Assembly (NCBI RefSeq): GCF_042477335.2
Contig: NC_091251.1
Span: 93,263,501 to 93,327,500, forward strand
From: Ovis canadensis
Lineage: Eukaryota; Chordata; Mammalia; Artiodactyla; Bovidae
DNA length: 64,000 bases
Direction of reading: 5' to 3'
Below the pieces are notes generated by a model, which was not told the origin of the DNA, did no database searches, and was given only the letters and a program-made list of their open reading frames with translations. Positions 21,975 through 34,048 of this stretch are shown one piece after another. A program made the position numbers and the translations under genes. The first letter of the stretch is position 1. Each line of letters starts with the position of its first letter.

Positions 21975-22184
21975 TGAAAGTGAAGTTGCTCAGTCATGTC
22001 CGACTCTTTGTGACCGCATGGACTGTAGCCTACCAGGCTCCTCCACCCATGGGATTTTCCAGGCAAGAGTACTGGAGCGGGGTGCCATTTTCTTCTCCGG
22101 GGGGATTTTCCTGACCCAGGGATTGAACCTGGGTCTCCCGCATTATAGGCAGACGCTTTACCATCTGAGCCACCAGGGAAAACT
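21975..22184 (-). mobile_element. Bov-tA SINE with perfect target-site duplication
   Basis: Full antisense copy. The 11-base duplication gtattattatg is identical at 21964-21974 and 22185-22195, which sets both edges and suggests a relatively recent insertion. Confidence 0.95.
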
Positions 22185-22792
22185 GTATTATTATGAGTTA
22201 GTGAGATTAGGGCTTTTTTGCAGATAGTAGACATATTTTTCAAAGAGCTAACAAGAAATTTAGCATTTTTGTTTTTAACTCAAACATTTTAGTGAGAAAA
22301 TGCTATAATGGTGAATAATTTTAGTATTAGTTTCACTCTGAAAATAATCAACATTTTAGCTCAGCTGAGAGTCTGTCTGCATCATTTTGGCAAGAGACAA
22401 TCCGGAAGCTAGTCTTTCTGATGTTACTGGTAACACACTAGAAAGTTAATTCCAGTTTCAGATGACTGGTGTAGTGCCACTGTGTAGAGATTTAGGAACG
22501 CTTAGCACCTCTTCTCTTAGGTGCTCGCTTCTGAGTCTTTTGGAGCCCTGGTCGCTTTTGAGTGAGGTGGTCTTGAGATATCGTGGCATCATGTCCCTGA
22601 ACGCAGAAGAGTCACGCAGGTCTCCTGACCAGTGCTGCAGTAATAAGCTGGCAGTTGCCCTTGCTGCCAGGTCTGTAGTGTTCAGATAACCTAGTGTGAG
22701 ATGTCATGGCTTTCTACATTGATCTTTTCGTTTTAATTTGTTGTTGGAAATGCAGCATAGGACTGATGATGTGTTATAAGATTGAGTTTGGG

Positions 22793-22948
22793 TGTGTGTG
22801 CGCGCTTTGTTGTGTTCAGCCCTTTGCGACTCAATGGACTGTAGCCTGCCGGGCTCCTCTGTCCGTGGAACTTTTCAGGCAAGAGTGCTGGAGTGAGTTG
22901 CCGTGCCCTCCTCCAGGGGATCTTCCCGACACAGGGATCGAACCCAAT
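22793..22948 (-). mobile_element. Bov-tA SINE, head missing
   Basis: Antisense; starts in a short TG/CG run, core 'ccgggctcctctgtccgtgg', ends at 'cagggatcgaacccaatacg', so the tRNA head is lost. Confidence 0.85.
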
Positions 22949-23104
22949 ACGATTGATTTATGCGGATTAAAATTGAAGAGTTTTCTCTCATGCGGATTGT
23001 GGGCTATTATAAATCTGGTCTCCATCTTACCGAAGAACATTGGAAGATTTGTGTCGCCCTGGCACTGTGAGTTTGGCCATTTTCCCTTCACTTACGAATC
23101 AGCA

Positions 23105-23565
23105 GTGTTCAATGAACACCTTCTAGATGGCAGATACTGTTCTCATCCCAGAATATAAGGGAAGCCTCCAGAGGGTTTTGTCTGAAGGGATTTGATCTGA
23201 CGTATTTTTAAGAGACAGAACGCTGATGTGTAGAGAATGGAATGAGGGGTGGGGGCAAAGGTGGAGACAGGGAGACGGTCTAGCAGCGACCTGGGTGAGA
23301 TACGATGGTGCAGTAGCAGAGGCGATGAGAGGTGGCTGGATTTTGGACTCATCTCAGGTGAGGCTAACATAGTTTGGTTCACAGAAGGGTGAACGATGTG
23401 GGGTGAGAAAAAGAGTGGAGTCAAGGGTAACACCAAGGTTTGGGGCCTGAGCAACTGGGATAATGGAGGTGCCATGTATTGAAATGGGGAAGGCTGGAGG
23501 AGCGGGTTTGGGTGGGGAATCGAGCTGAGTGGTACGTATTAGGTATGAGATAGTGTGGACCAAGT
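23105..23565 (+). repeat. ancient interspersed repeat (same family as 2205-5465)
   Basis: Shares ordered landmarks with that family: 'ttctagatggcagatactgt', 'gggatttgatctgacg', 'gcagcgacctgggtgagata', 'gagtggagtcaagggtaaca', 'ggcctgagcaactgggataa'. Internally deleted and decayed. Confidence 0.55.
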
Positions 23566-23860
23566 CAAGTTGGCAGCTGGGCAGGCCTATTAATCCTCAC
23601 AAGCTTCACTTTTCTCTTCGGTGTGATAAAGGGAAAGTGTTTGCCTGTCTCAGAATTCTTGAGATCAAGTGAGAGGAAAAAAAAAGTTCAGACTGCTGAA
23701 GTAATGTCCTTTGGTGGTGGTATTATTTCTAGAAAGTAGACTGGTTACCATCTTATATACTTTGTGGAACTACTTATGTCATAGGCCAGAATGTAATTGG
23801 GGAAAGTTGGCATTTTCCCTCCGAAGGCTGGCTTTCTCTGTGGATAGGTGGAAAAGCATT

Positions 23861-23923
23861 CTCTTTGATCCTGTGATTCCTGATCCTTTGATCTTGTGAT
23901 CTCTTTGATTCTGTGATTCCTGA
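23861..23923. repeat. 40-base tandem duplication (1.6 copies)
   Basis: The block beginning ctctttgatcctgtgattcc at 23861 recurs at 23901 with one change, a period of 40. Confidence 0.8.
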
Positions 23924-24335
23924 GCAGCTTTTGGGAGAACTTGGTGTCAGGGGGCTTCATTTTGTGTAGAGCCGTTGGGGTAGTAAATGGGCGTGTAGTG
24001 CCAGACTTGCCCCTTAGTTAACAGAGCTTTCTGCAAAAGTGACTTTACTTAATATGTGGGAGGATGTTGTAGTGGAAAAGAACCCCAGCTCCTTCCTTTC
24101 TCAAAGTCTTTATTGTTTTATGCTTTCTATAACTTTGAACAGTTAATGAATTGGGTCTAATAGGCCCGATTTATAAGGGGGACCATTCTCTGTGTTTCTT
24201 TCAGAATGCCTGTTTATGTAATCATATATTTTTGGTTGCTTAAAATTTTCTTACAGTCACGTAAAATATGTTAAATGTATATGTGAATCCACTGAATTAA
24301 AATTTGTTTAGGATCTAAGTGAAAGTGTTGAATGT

Positions 24336-24640
24336 GGCTCATGCTGAAGCTCCAATACTTTGGCCACCTGATTTGAACAACCAGCTCATTGGAAAAGACC
24401 TTGTGCTGGGAAAGATTGAAGGCAGAAGGCGAAGAGGGTGACCGAGGATGAGATTGTTGGATGGCATCGTTGATTCAATGGACATGAACTTGGGGAAACT
24501 TTGGGAGTTTGTGAGGGATTCCCATTGGAGAGGGACTCTCCATTCGGGGGCTGGTGAGGGACAGGGAAGCCTGGTGTGTTGCAGTCCATGGGGTCTCAAG
24601 GAGATACAACTTGGGGACTGAGCAACAGCAACAAAAAGAC
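24336..24640 (+). mobile_element. BovB LINE 3' fragment
   Basis: Sense BovB tail: 'ctgaagctccaatactttgg', 'gaaaagaccttgtgctggga', 'gttggatggcatcgttgatt', ending 'gactgagcaacagcaac'. Frame broken; small extra segment near 24520-24560. Confidence 0.88.
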
Positions 24641-25077
24641 CATCAGTCTTATATTTCAGTGAGAGGTATTCTGAATGTATTACGCATCTTTCTTTAGAGG
24701 TAGTAGTAAATAGTTGTAGGTTTGAAATACAGTATTTGCTGATCATTGATATTTTTCCAACAATTAGGGTGTTGTTTAGGAACATCTTCATTTGAGAGAT
24801 ATGATGGTGGTTCTTGGTTCTTTTGATCCATAAGGCAGTTTAAGCAGTAATGCTACTGCTGTTTCTTCACTGCCCTCCTGGTTTACACACTGCATTTGGC
24901 ATCAGCGGTGTGTGCTTGTAAAGCCGTTTTAAAAGGGTGCCTTTGAGAGCCTGACACATGTAGCGAATATAACTTGATGAATAACTGACAGTCTTTGGGA
25001 ACTTGGTCTAAAAAGTATTCTAGGTGTTCCATAGAAAGGGGGCAATAATGGGTTTAACAGTGAAGCAAAGCATCAGG

Positions 25078-25732
25078 CAAAAGAGGAGAATGAAAAAGCT
25101 GGCTTAAAACTCAACATTCAAAAAACAAAGATCATGGCATCCATCCCATCACTTCATGGCAAATAGATGGGGGAAAAGTGGAAACTGATGGGTTTTATTT
25201 TCTTAGGCTCCAGAATCACTGCGGACAGTGAAATTAAAAGATGCTTGCTCCTTGGAAGAAAAGCTATGACACACTTATTGTATTAATGAGCAGACATCAC
25301 TTTGGCAACAAATACCTGTTATAGTCAAAGCTATGGTTTTTTCCCAGTAGTCATGTTCTGATGTAAGAGTTGGTCTGTAAGGAAGGCTGAGAGCCAAGGA
25401 ATTGATGCTTTTGAACTGTGGTGCTGGAGAAGACAAGGAGATCAAACCAGTCAGTCCTAAAGGAAATCAAATTGGAAGGACTGCTGCTGAAGCTGAAACT
25501 CCAATATTTTGCCTACCTGCTGCGAAGAGCCAACTCACCGGAAAAGACCCTGATGCTGGGAAAGATTGAGGGCAGGAGGAGAAGACAGAGGTTGAAATGG
25601 TTGGATGGCATCATCGACTCAATGGACATGAGTTTGAGCCATCTCCCAGAGATAGTGGAGGACAGGGAAGCCTGGCATGCTACAGTCCATGGGGTTGCAA
25701 AGAAGCGGACATGACTTCGTGACTGAACAGCC
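25078..25732 (+). mobile_element. BovB LINE, 5'-truncated
   Basis: Sense BovB of 655 bases covering the C-terminal end of the reverse transcriptase region and the 3' tail. A 98-codon frame (25418-25714) keeps LLLKLKLQYFAYLLRRANSP and the arginine-rich stretch, but earlier parts carry stops. The flanking repeat aaagcatcagg / aaggcatcagg (25067-25077 and 25733-25743) has one mismatch, so the insertion is older than the one at 32347. Confidence 0.92.
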
Positions 25733-26066
25733 AAGGCATCAGGGGACAAGCACTGTTTTTCGGTAGGTACTGTGGAGGCAGAGATTATTTGGGTAGTTCT
25801 CTGGTTATCTTTCAAGCAAGAGGACATCTCTCCATGTTAGAGTTTTTATCAGTCTTCAGATTTATAACATAAGTTGACCCATCTGCTCAATAATTGTTAA
25901 GTTATGTAATCTTTTTTGCTTTTCCTAGCATCTGCTTACTACACATTATTTGATTTAGCATCTAAGAAACTGAACTATAGGTATTCAGTACAGAATCACT
26001 TGACATAATTGTCTCATAAAACCTTCAGTCTTTGTCTTTCCTTTTGAAGTACATTTTAGAAAGCTT

Positions 26067-26277
26067 GGACTTCCCTGGTAGCTCAGACGGTAAAGCATCT
26101 GTCTATGATGTGGGAGACCCGGGTTAGATCCCTGGGTTGGGAAGATCCCTTGGAGAAGGAAATGGCAATCTACTCTAGTACTATTGCCTGGAAAATCCCA
26201 TGGACAGAGGAGCCTGGTAGACTACAGTCCATGGAGTTGCAAAGAGTCGGACACGACTGAGCGACTTCACATTCACA
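26067..26277 (+). mobile_element. Bov-tA SINE with perfect target-site duplication
   Basis: Complete sense copy; 11-base duplication ttagaaagctt identical at 26056-26066 and 26278-26288. Confidence 0.95.
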
Positions 26278-26524
26278 TTAGAAAGCTTAGATCAATTGTA
26301 AGAAATAATTTAAATAGTATTTGTATATTTAGTTCTGTATCTTTTCCATGCTTAATTTTTTTCTCCTGGAAGGAACATGACTTCCTTAAGACTTTCTCAG
26401 AACTTTTGGGATTTCCAAATCATATATAATGGCTTTTTATTTGCACCCTAGTTTCAAAATCATTTTTACTGGGAAGATAATCTCTAAGCTTCTGAAGTCA
26501 CAATACCTATGTATGCACTACTAA

Positions 26525-26830
26525 GGTTGTTTTTTTTTAATAACCTTTATTGTGTTATAATTCACTTACTGTACAGTTTTCCCACTTGAAGTGTACAGGT
26601 CAGTCAGTAATTCGTAAGGTAACCCCCACCGTAAACAACTTGAGAGGATCTTTCTCACCCCGGAAGAAGCTCTAGCCCCATTTCTCCGCAGTCCCACCCA
26701 CCTCCCCGCGCATCCCTAGGCTGCCACTCACGCGCTGTCCATTTTTCTAGATGTGCCTTTCCCGGACGTTTTCTGTCACACAGCGTGTAGTCCCACGTGC
26801 CTGGCTGCTTTCACCTCGCTTTATCAAAGC
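26525..26830 (-). repeat. L1M-type 3' end, antisense
   Basis: T-rich start, 'tttattgtgttataattcac', 'tacagttttcccacttgaag', 'gtacaggtcagtcagtaatt', then the usual 'ctagatgtgcctttcccgga' part. Locally CpG-rich for an old L1. Confidence 0.65.
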
Positions 26831-27220
26831 TCTTTAACTTTGGTGGCAGTGGTACAGGTTTCAGATCTACAGAAACGACAGCCTGTGCTGGGACCAGGGA
26901 AAATAGCAAAGCCTCCCTTAGCTGTGTGTGTCTGTGGAGTGAGGGGTGAACTTTGATGTTTCTGTCAACAAACCCGCCCTGTGCTAATTCACCACTGTGC
27001 TCACTGCTCTCCATTCCCTGCCTCTGCCTGACCGCTGCCTGCCTCTTTCATGACCTTTTCTGATACCTCTTAGAAGTCATCTTGGATTCTTGCCTTTCTT
27101 TTACCTTGGGTCTGGTCCGGGACCAAGCCTTGCCTTGCCTTTTTTCCCCCTTTTGAATTGACTGTTTTCTACTTGTCCTTTTTGTTTTATTGCCACCATC
27201 GTATGCAGACCCTTGACCTT

Positions 27221-27350
27221 TTTTAAACAGTTAATTTATTTTGGCCACAGTACACGCATGCGGGTTGTTCCCTAGCGAGGGACTGAACCCACAAATCCTG
27301 CACTGGAAGCACAGAGTATTAACCAGCAGACTGCCAGGAGGTCCCTCAGG
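27221..27350 (-). mobile_element. CHR-type SINE with perfect target-site duplication
   Basis: Antisense: T-rich start, 'ttattttggccacagtacac', 'gagggactgaacccacaaat', end 'ctgccaggaggtccctcagg'. The 11-base cccttgacctt is identical at 27210-27220 and 27351-27361, surprising for a family older than Bov-tA. Confidence 0.85.
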
Positions 27351-27884
27351 CCCTTGACCTTCACACCTGGGTGGCTATAGCAGGCTCCTCTCTGACCGGC
27401 TTGACTCTTGCTGCCCCAGACTCCCGGCATCTTGCCTGATTATTCTTTCTAATGGACCACTCAGGTACATGTGCCACCCTGGAGGAATTTAAGTGGTTCC
27501 AGTACATCAAACATATACTGTCCTGCCTGCTTTATGACCTTTCTCTTGGGTTGCTCCTTCTCTGTTCATCTGATTTCTTTGCCCTCTCCAGGACTCTGTC
27601 TCTGCCTTCACACACGGGACCTCTACCTTCTCCACTTCCCAGCTACCCTGACTTCCTTTGAGCCTTTGTCACTTTTGATTTTAGTTCCATTCAATTCACA
27701 AGGTAGGTGAAATCAGTGTGCTGAGGTGACTTAGCATGCAGGTTTATTTACCCACAGCTTTATCTCTACCCGCTCCCTGCATATCTTGCCCCTCAGCATT
27801 ATCTTACCCTCCTGTCCCCTCAGGCAATTCTACCCTCTGAACAGTTTTATCTGCGATTTTCTCAATCTTCAGAGCCACCTCCTT

Positions 27885-27988
27885 CCTTGCCGTCTGTCTG
27901 GGTGCTGTTGCCTTGCTGTCTGTCTGGTTGCTGTTGCCTTGCTGTCTGTCTGGGTGCTGTTGTCTTGCCGTCTGTCTGGTTGCTGTTA
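27885..27988. repeat. 26-base minisatellite, four units
   Basis: Four contiguous 26-base units start at 27885, 27911, 27937 and 27963, based on 'ttgctgtctgtctggttgct'. Units 1 and 3 read 'ctgggtgctg', units 2 and 4 'ctggttgctg', giving a 52-base higher-order period. A partial fifth unit starts at 27989. Confidence 0.9.
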
Positions 27989-29317
27989 CCTTGCTGTCTC
28001 CCTTGTCTGGAATGCTGCTCTACTGTATTGTATACTTAACGAGCTTACAGTTTAATTATTAACGCATACACCCAGAGAAGACTCAGAAGGAGTCATCCCT
28101 GTCTCAGGGATTCAAAATGAGTCATAGGGTAGGGGGAGAGTTTACCCTTGTCTTCTCAGACCCCAGACAGTGGAACAGTGAGTCAATACAGGTGTTTGAA
28201 TGAGTATCAGAAAAGGCTCCTAGTTCCCAGTGGAACTGCGTGCAAGTGGGCCAGGCTGTCTGTACACCATTGTGTGTATAGGTGGGATCATTCAGGATAG
28301 GGTCATTGTAAAGGCTTTCACACATTTCACAGGGGCTCAGTGAGATGCATGTTCTATCTCCCTTGAGGATCAGAGTCATCTGGACAGCATTTGAAGTGCA
28401 TGGATTCTCAGCCTTTGGAAAGTTCAGATTGAGCTGTGAAGCCAGGCTTGGAAACCTTTGAGGTAGTTAACAGCTTTAGGCCTAAGAGCCAACAAGTGTT
28501 GCATTTGTTGACCAAATTTTTATTGAATGCACGCCTTGTGTGGCAGTGTAAAATTGTGAGTTTTGCCTTTATCGGACATTGGGTCAAGGGATGTGTGCAG
28601 GCAGACACTGAAAAACACTGCCTTCTCAGGTAAGTGTAGATTCTTTGAAGATAGGGACCATTTCTCATTTTGTTTGTTTATATATCCCAGTGGAATGGGC
28701 CCATTGAGATTCATTCTTAGGTGGTAAACGGATTCACCTGCTGTTTCCTGATTTACTCCCCTGTTGTAAAATTTGTTATGTTCTTTTAACCAGTAGTTTC
28801 CACTCAACTTAACTCTTCCGATGAAAAGGAACCCCTCTGTTCCCAGTTGCATTGTGGCAGGTTCAGCCTTTTGATTTTGTTGCATCCCAGTAATGCAGTT
28901 TACATTGTTTACCATTTATTGAGTACCCAGTGTGCCAGACACTTCGTGTCACACTATTGCTAATCTTTATAACAAGCCTGCAAGATAGATATTAGGACTC
29001 TGAGTGGGAGCCAAGATGTTGAGTTCTTGTTACAGAATTTTTTCCTACATATATCAACAGACACTGCAGCATCCACTGAACTGAGGAATTGTCTTGTATA
29101 GTCATCTTTTGGGACCAGGTCGTTGCAGTCATGATTTGGCTGTGTGAGTAGCAAGCATTTTATTGTTGGAATGCCAGAAAGCCTGTCTGCATGTAATAGG
29201 GTTGTTGTGACCATCACTCTGCGAGTTAAACTTGTAATTTGTTTTAAACACTGTGCCCCGCTGATGATGGAATCTGCCTACCCCTGTCTCTGAAGAAAGG
29301 CTGGTTTTTCTCATGTA

Positions 29318-29608
29318 ATTAAAAAAAAAAAATCACGTAGTTTTGGCTGTGCTGGGTCTTTATTGCTGCGTGGGCTTCTTGTGCTGAGTGGGGCTACTCT
29401 CTTCTCATTGTGGCAGCTGCTGCTGCTGCTGCTGTGGGGCGTGGGTTCTAAGTGCGCAGGCTTCAGTGGTTGTGGCATGTGGGCTCAGTAGTTATGGGGC
29501 TCAGGCTTAGTTGCTCCGTGGCCTGTGGGATCTTTCCAGACCAGGGATCAAACACATCTCCTACATTGGCAGGTGGATTCTTAGCCACTGGACCACCAGG
29601 GAATCCCT
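29318..29608 (-). mobile_element. CHR-type SINE with CTG expansion
   Basis: Antisense copy: 'ttttggctgtgctgggtctt', 'gcttcagtggttgtggcatg', end 'ggaccaccagggaatccc'. At 29417-29434 it carries six CTG triplets where the family normally has none. Confidence 0.88.
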
Positions 29609-29824
29609 GCTGGTGTAACTTTTAAGTATGATAGGTAGTTTACAGTTTATCATTCATCTGTGGTAGAGAGTCAGGGATAGTTCTTTGTATCTTAAGCAGT
29701 GGTCTGGGTTTCCTCGACCTGGCATGTGACCCATTTGGTGGTCTCTTTCCCTGTATCCGTTGTAGGATGTTAGCCTGTCAAGGGCACCTCCACAGTGCTC
29801 CATTAACAGTGGTTATGAATATCT

Positions 29825-30039
29825 CCATGGCTTTCCTGGTGGCTCAGAGGGTAAAGCGTCTGCCTGCAATGCGGGAGACAGGGGTTCAATCCCTGGGTCA
29901 GGAAGATCCCCTGGAGAAGGAAATGGCACGCCACTCCAGTACTCTTGCCTGGAAAATCCCATGGAGGGAGGAGCCTGGTAGGCTACAGTCCATGGGGTCG
30001 CAAAGAGTCGGACACGACTGAGCGACTTCACTTCACTTC
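29825..30039 (+). mobile_element. Bov-tA SINE with perfect target-site duplication
   Basis: Near-consensus sense copy ('ggcacgccactccagtactc', 'gagtcggacacgactgagcg'); 10-base duplication atgaatatct identical at 29815-29824 and 30040-30049. Confidence 0.95.
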
Positions 30040-30049
30040 ATGAATATCT

Positions 30050-32334
30050 ATAGCTGAAATCTGCCCATGAACTGGTTTTATGGTGGGTTCTTTACTGATT
30101 CCATATCATTTTATCCTCTTGGAATTCCTTTGAGGCAGGGATTATCAATATTTAACAGATGATGAAGCTGGAGCTTAGAATGTTTAAATAACTTGTATTG
30201 TTTGAGACTCTCCTCTGTTTGCACTTTTCTAAGTGACTTGGGCATGGTTTACATAGGAGTTACACCATTTCTTTCCATTTCTCTCACTTCCTCCTATTGC
30301 TTCATCAAGAAAACTTGGGTGGTGCATGAGTGAACTTTTAGCAGTTGAAAAAGAGCGAGCATCTCCAACTCCTGTCCAAATTCTCTCCCTTCTAGTGGAG
30401 TCAAGATAATAGTTGTCATTGAATATTCTCTCTTTGGACAGTTTCCTGAGATGTGGGAAGCCACCTCACAAGGGCCTCCCACCTGCCAGAGAAGTTGCAG
30501 GCTCAGGGTTCCTTCTATGTCTAGTACAAGTTGCTGGAGGAAATGTAAATATTTATAGTTGTGGCGAAATAAATATAAATCTGCCCAGAGTTCGTAATCA
30601 CACATGTTTTTTTTTCTAGTTAGAAGACTTTCATTTTACTTCCCAACTTGAAGGCATGACCAGAAAAAGTGAGAAATGTATTTTCTGGGTGAAATGCTTT
30701 CATTCATCTTTCAGCATGAGTTCTGCTGGGAAGTTATCATCTTGTCATTGACTTCCGCCTGTTTCCCTAAAATTATCATGCTGTCATCACGTCAGCATCT
30801 GTTTTGTTTTGAAATACGTGTCCTTTAAGAGGCTGGAGACATATTAGAAACACATAGATTAAAGAGAGGTTGATGGGACTGAAGTTAATTGAAAATACAG
30901 AAACAGATGTAAGATCAATCTTAGCAATCAAGTGTGTTTCTGAGAAACACACGTTCAATTGATCAAACAATTGAAGTCACTAGTAAAAGTTAATTTAGTT
31001 AACTTAGGTCATGGCGAAAGGGGGGAACATTTTCACTGCCCTGCTATAACTTTTCTGTTGAGTGTGGGCTTTGTATGTGTATTGAATCCAACATACCTTT
31101 AAACTTTGCGTTCAGGTCATTTCTCCAAACCAAATATTTGATACTTCTCTTTCATGTTAAATCAGTCTGCAAGATTTTCTGCTTTGGTTTATTAGATAAG
31201 GATTTGGGGTGGTATAATAAGGTGGTTGGGTTGAGTTTATCTTAATCCCCTGTTTGCTTTTGTATTTAGGCTTATTATTTAATCTTAAGGACAAAGATTC
31301 ATTTTAAAGAGTGTTATTGAGCTTTGGTTCTACCAGGGCCATAATATGCTTACCAAGTGGATCACAGAGCCCCAAGGATGTTTAATGAACTCGGTTCCTG
31401 GTGCTCTGATTCATAGCAGGATGCCCAGGGATCTTAGGTCTGTTCACCATCCCCGTCTTGGTTTACCGCTGCTGCAGTGAATCACCTGCAGTAGTTCCCC
31501 TTGTCTTCAGGTTACAGACTTTTCATGTTTAACCGCTTTGACTTTAACTGCTTTAACTACCTTTAAAATAATGATACACGACTGCAGTAATCCAAGTTCA
31601 CTAAGGACGTGTCGCATTCACACCTTGATTTGCTCACCATCAGTTGACAGAGTCTGTTTCTAACTATTACCCAAATATTCACCATTCACTCCACGACTGC
31701 TGCTTAAGCTTTTTTTTGTGTCAGGCACGTGCCGTGGACAGGCACTGTGGTGAGTGTTATGCAAATAACTTATCAGTCCTGTTCTCAAGATGCTGCCAGT
31801 TTGTTGGGGAGCTCAGAAAGAATAAAAGAAAATGTCCAGCAGGAGACGAAGGAAATCGTTTCAATGTGTAGTCTTCCTTTTTTATTTTGAAAGCTTAGTA
31901 GAAAATTGGGAGAGTCCGAGAAAGTTTGAAGAAGAGGAAAGTCATCCATCATTCTGCCACCCAGGAAGAACCACTGTTAACTTTTTCTTGGTCCCTATCT
32001 TTTAAAAAGTGGCTTCTGAAAACAAGTAAAACAGAGATTTTTCCAGTAAAAGAGGGCTTTTGGGTGCAGTTTGATGGGGAGTAGGAAAAGAGGCTTTGGG
32101 AAAACCACAGGATTTCCAGTGTTGGGGCTGTGACATGGAACACAGCAGCCTTGGAGAGGGGTGTCTGGGAGTCCTCATGAAGAAAACACTGGGGAGCAAA
32201 ATCAGAGCTGCTTTGACCTTAAATTTCTTTTTGAATGGTTTCCAGGTACAAGCGTGTTGGGTTCTGACATTTTGTAAGGTGGTAGTTGGCATTCCAGAAG
32301 CTTTTCTCCCAACATCTTCATTTTAATCTGTTCT
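30050..32334. other. intron-like DNA with decayed relics
   Basis: No exon supported. About 30135-30200 is MIR-like. About 31715-31830 resembles the 5' part of the ancient repeat at 2205 ('gtgccgtggacaggcactgt'). Confidence 0.5.
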
Positions 32335-32346
32335 ACACCCGGCAAG

Positions 32347-32852
32347 CCTAGATAGCATATTCAAAAACAGAGACATTACTTTGCTGACTAAGGTCCGTCT
32401 AGTCAAGGCTATGGTTTTTCTAGTAGTCATGTATGGATGCGAGAGTTGGACTGTGAAAAAGGCTGAGCGCCAAAGAATTGATGCTTTTGAACTGTGGTGT
32501 TGGAGAAGACTCTTGAGAGTCCCTTGGACTGCAAGGAGATCCAACCAGTCCATTCTGAAGGAGATCAGCCCTGGAATTTCTTCGGAAGGAATGATGCTAA
32601 AGCTGAAACCCCAGTACTTTGGCCACCTCATGAGAAGAGTTGACTCATTGGAAAAGACTCTGATGCTGGGAGGGATTGGGGGCAGGAGGAGAAGGGGACG
32701 ACAGAGGATGAGATGGCTGGATGGCATCACCGACTCGATAGACATGAGTCTGAATGAACTCCGGGAGATGGTGATGAACAGGGAGGCCTGGCGTGCTGCG
32801 ATTCATGGGGTTGCAAGGAGTTGGACACGACTGAGCAACTGAACTGAAATGA
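32347..32852 (+). mobile_element. young 5'-truncated BovB LINE with open frame
   Basis: A 506-base sense BovB flanked by a perfect 12-base duplication acacccggcaag (32335-32346 and 32853-32864). It is a typical product of target-primed reverse transcription that stopped early. The frame from 32381 to 32842 is open for 153 codons and covers the C-terminal part of the BovB polyprotein, with [20 protein letters not shown], the basic [15 protein letters not shown] block and the usual [12 protein letters not shown] end. The catalytic reverse transcriptase palm is missing, so the copy cannot move itself. The open frame reflects recent arrival, not selection, in my view. Confidence 0.95.
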
Positions 32853-33034
32853 ACACCCGGCAAGGCAGAACCTACTCTCTAGAACGGGATGTGAGAGATG
32901 ATTTACAAATTACAGTGTGTCCATTGCCTGCCCAGGGTTTAAGGCTGAGAGAGTTTATAACAGGAGAACCAAAGAAAGAAACAGTGTTCTTTTCCAGGGT
33001 CATTTATGTAGTAGGTCTTCTTTTGGATATATTG

Positions 33035-33155
33035 TCTCATTGAATTTCCTAGTTAAGGTTTGAGGAAGGAGTTTTCCTCATTTTTATAGTTGAGATTTAG
33101 AAAATTCAGAGGCTCAGGCACTGGTCTGTGATACAGTGTTTCATAGTAAGTGGCA
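33035..33155 (-). repeat. MIR-like SINE relic
   Basis: 'cctcatttttatagttgaga' followed by a tract like 'gaggctcaggcactg' fits an antisense MIR core. Low certainty. Confidence 0.4.
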
Positions 33156-33261
33156 GTGGTTCATATAGGCTTTGGGAGCGGATATTGGGTTCCATCCTAC
33201 CAGTGTGACCACTGGTAATTTCTCAACTTCTTCCTTTTTTTTCCCCCCTACTTTTATTTGC

Positions 33262-33299
<38 letters not shown>
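33262..33299. repeat. (TA)n microsatellite
   Basis: Alternating T and A with one 'ca' interruption (atatatacatatatat type). Confidence 0.95.
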
Positions 33300-33837
33300 T
33301 AGTGTCATTTACTTCCCAGGCCATAAGTTCTTGTTTCTTCTGGGATATCTTTCTCTTCTGTGCAACTTCCTCTCTGTTTTAGAAGCAATCTGCTTTTTCA
33401 GTAAGGATCATCTCAGTGTGGCAGGGTGAGCTCAAGAATAGCAAACCATTTTTAGAGGTCATTTAGGGCTGCTTCTCAGCCTCTTTCTTCCTGTTTGAAA
33501 AGGGGACAGTGCTGATGCTTAACTCACAAGGTCAAGATGAGATGAGACGCTTTATGTAACACCCTTCCCAGAGGTGGGATTTAATACCAACAGTTGGGAG
33601 CTCTTAGGAGGGCAATGGGGTGGCAGAACACACAGCGCCTGGCACATAATAGATGTCCAGAGTTACCCACCCTTTCTTAGAACCCTCCCAGCCTTTCTGT
33701 TTCGCTGGTCAGTTTCCCTTGGATTTTTAAAGACCCTGTGGAAAGATACATTCACTTGGGTTGTAATGGTGGGTTCTTGGATTTATAAAATATAATTAAT
33801 TTCATGTGTATTACACAGGAAAATCCCATTTCATCAG

Positions 33838-34048
33838 TGAAAGTGAAAGTGAAGTCACTCAGTCGTGTCCGACTCTTTGTGACCCCATGGAATGTAGCCT
33901 ACCAGGCTCATCCCTCCATGGGATTCTCCAGGCAAGAGTACTGGAGTGGGTTGCCATTTCCTTCTCCAGGGGATCTTCCCAACCCAGGGATTGAACCTGG
34001 GTCTCCTGCATTCCAGGCAGACGCTTTAACCTCTGAGCCACCAGTAGT
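33838..34048 (-). mobile_element. Bov-tA SINE
   Basis: Near-consensus antisense copy from 'gtgaaagtgaagtcactcag' to the head 'gagccaccag'. A CHR SINE abuts its head end. Confidence 0.93.

Noticed and set aside
27885..27988. CRISPR-like array
   Set aside because: Units are contiguous with no spacers and the genome is mammalian; it is a minisatellite.
28436..28633. Perfect donor TCAG/GTAAGT (GT at 28630-28631) after a 65-codon open frame
   Set aside because: No good acceptor upstream in a suitable place, and part of the segment looks like an old repeat; probably a cryptic site.
32381..32842. 153-codon frame as a host gene
   Set aside because: It is the C-terminal end of BovB inside an element with clear target-site duplications.
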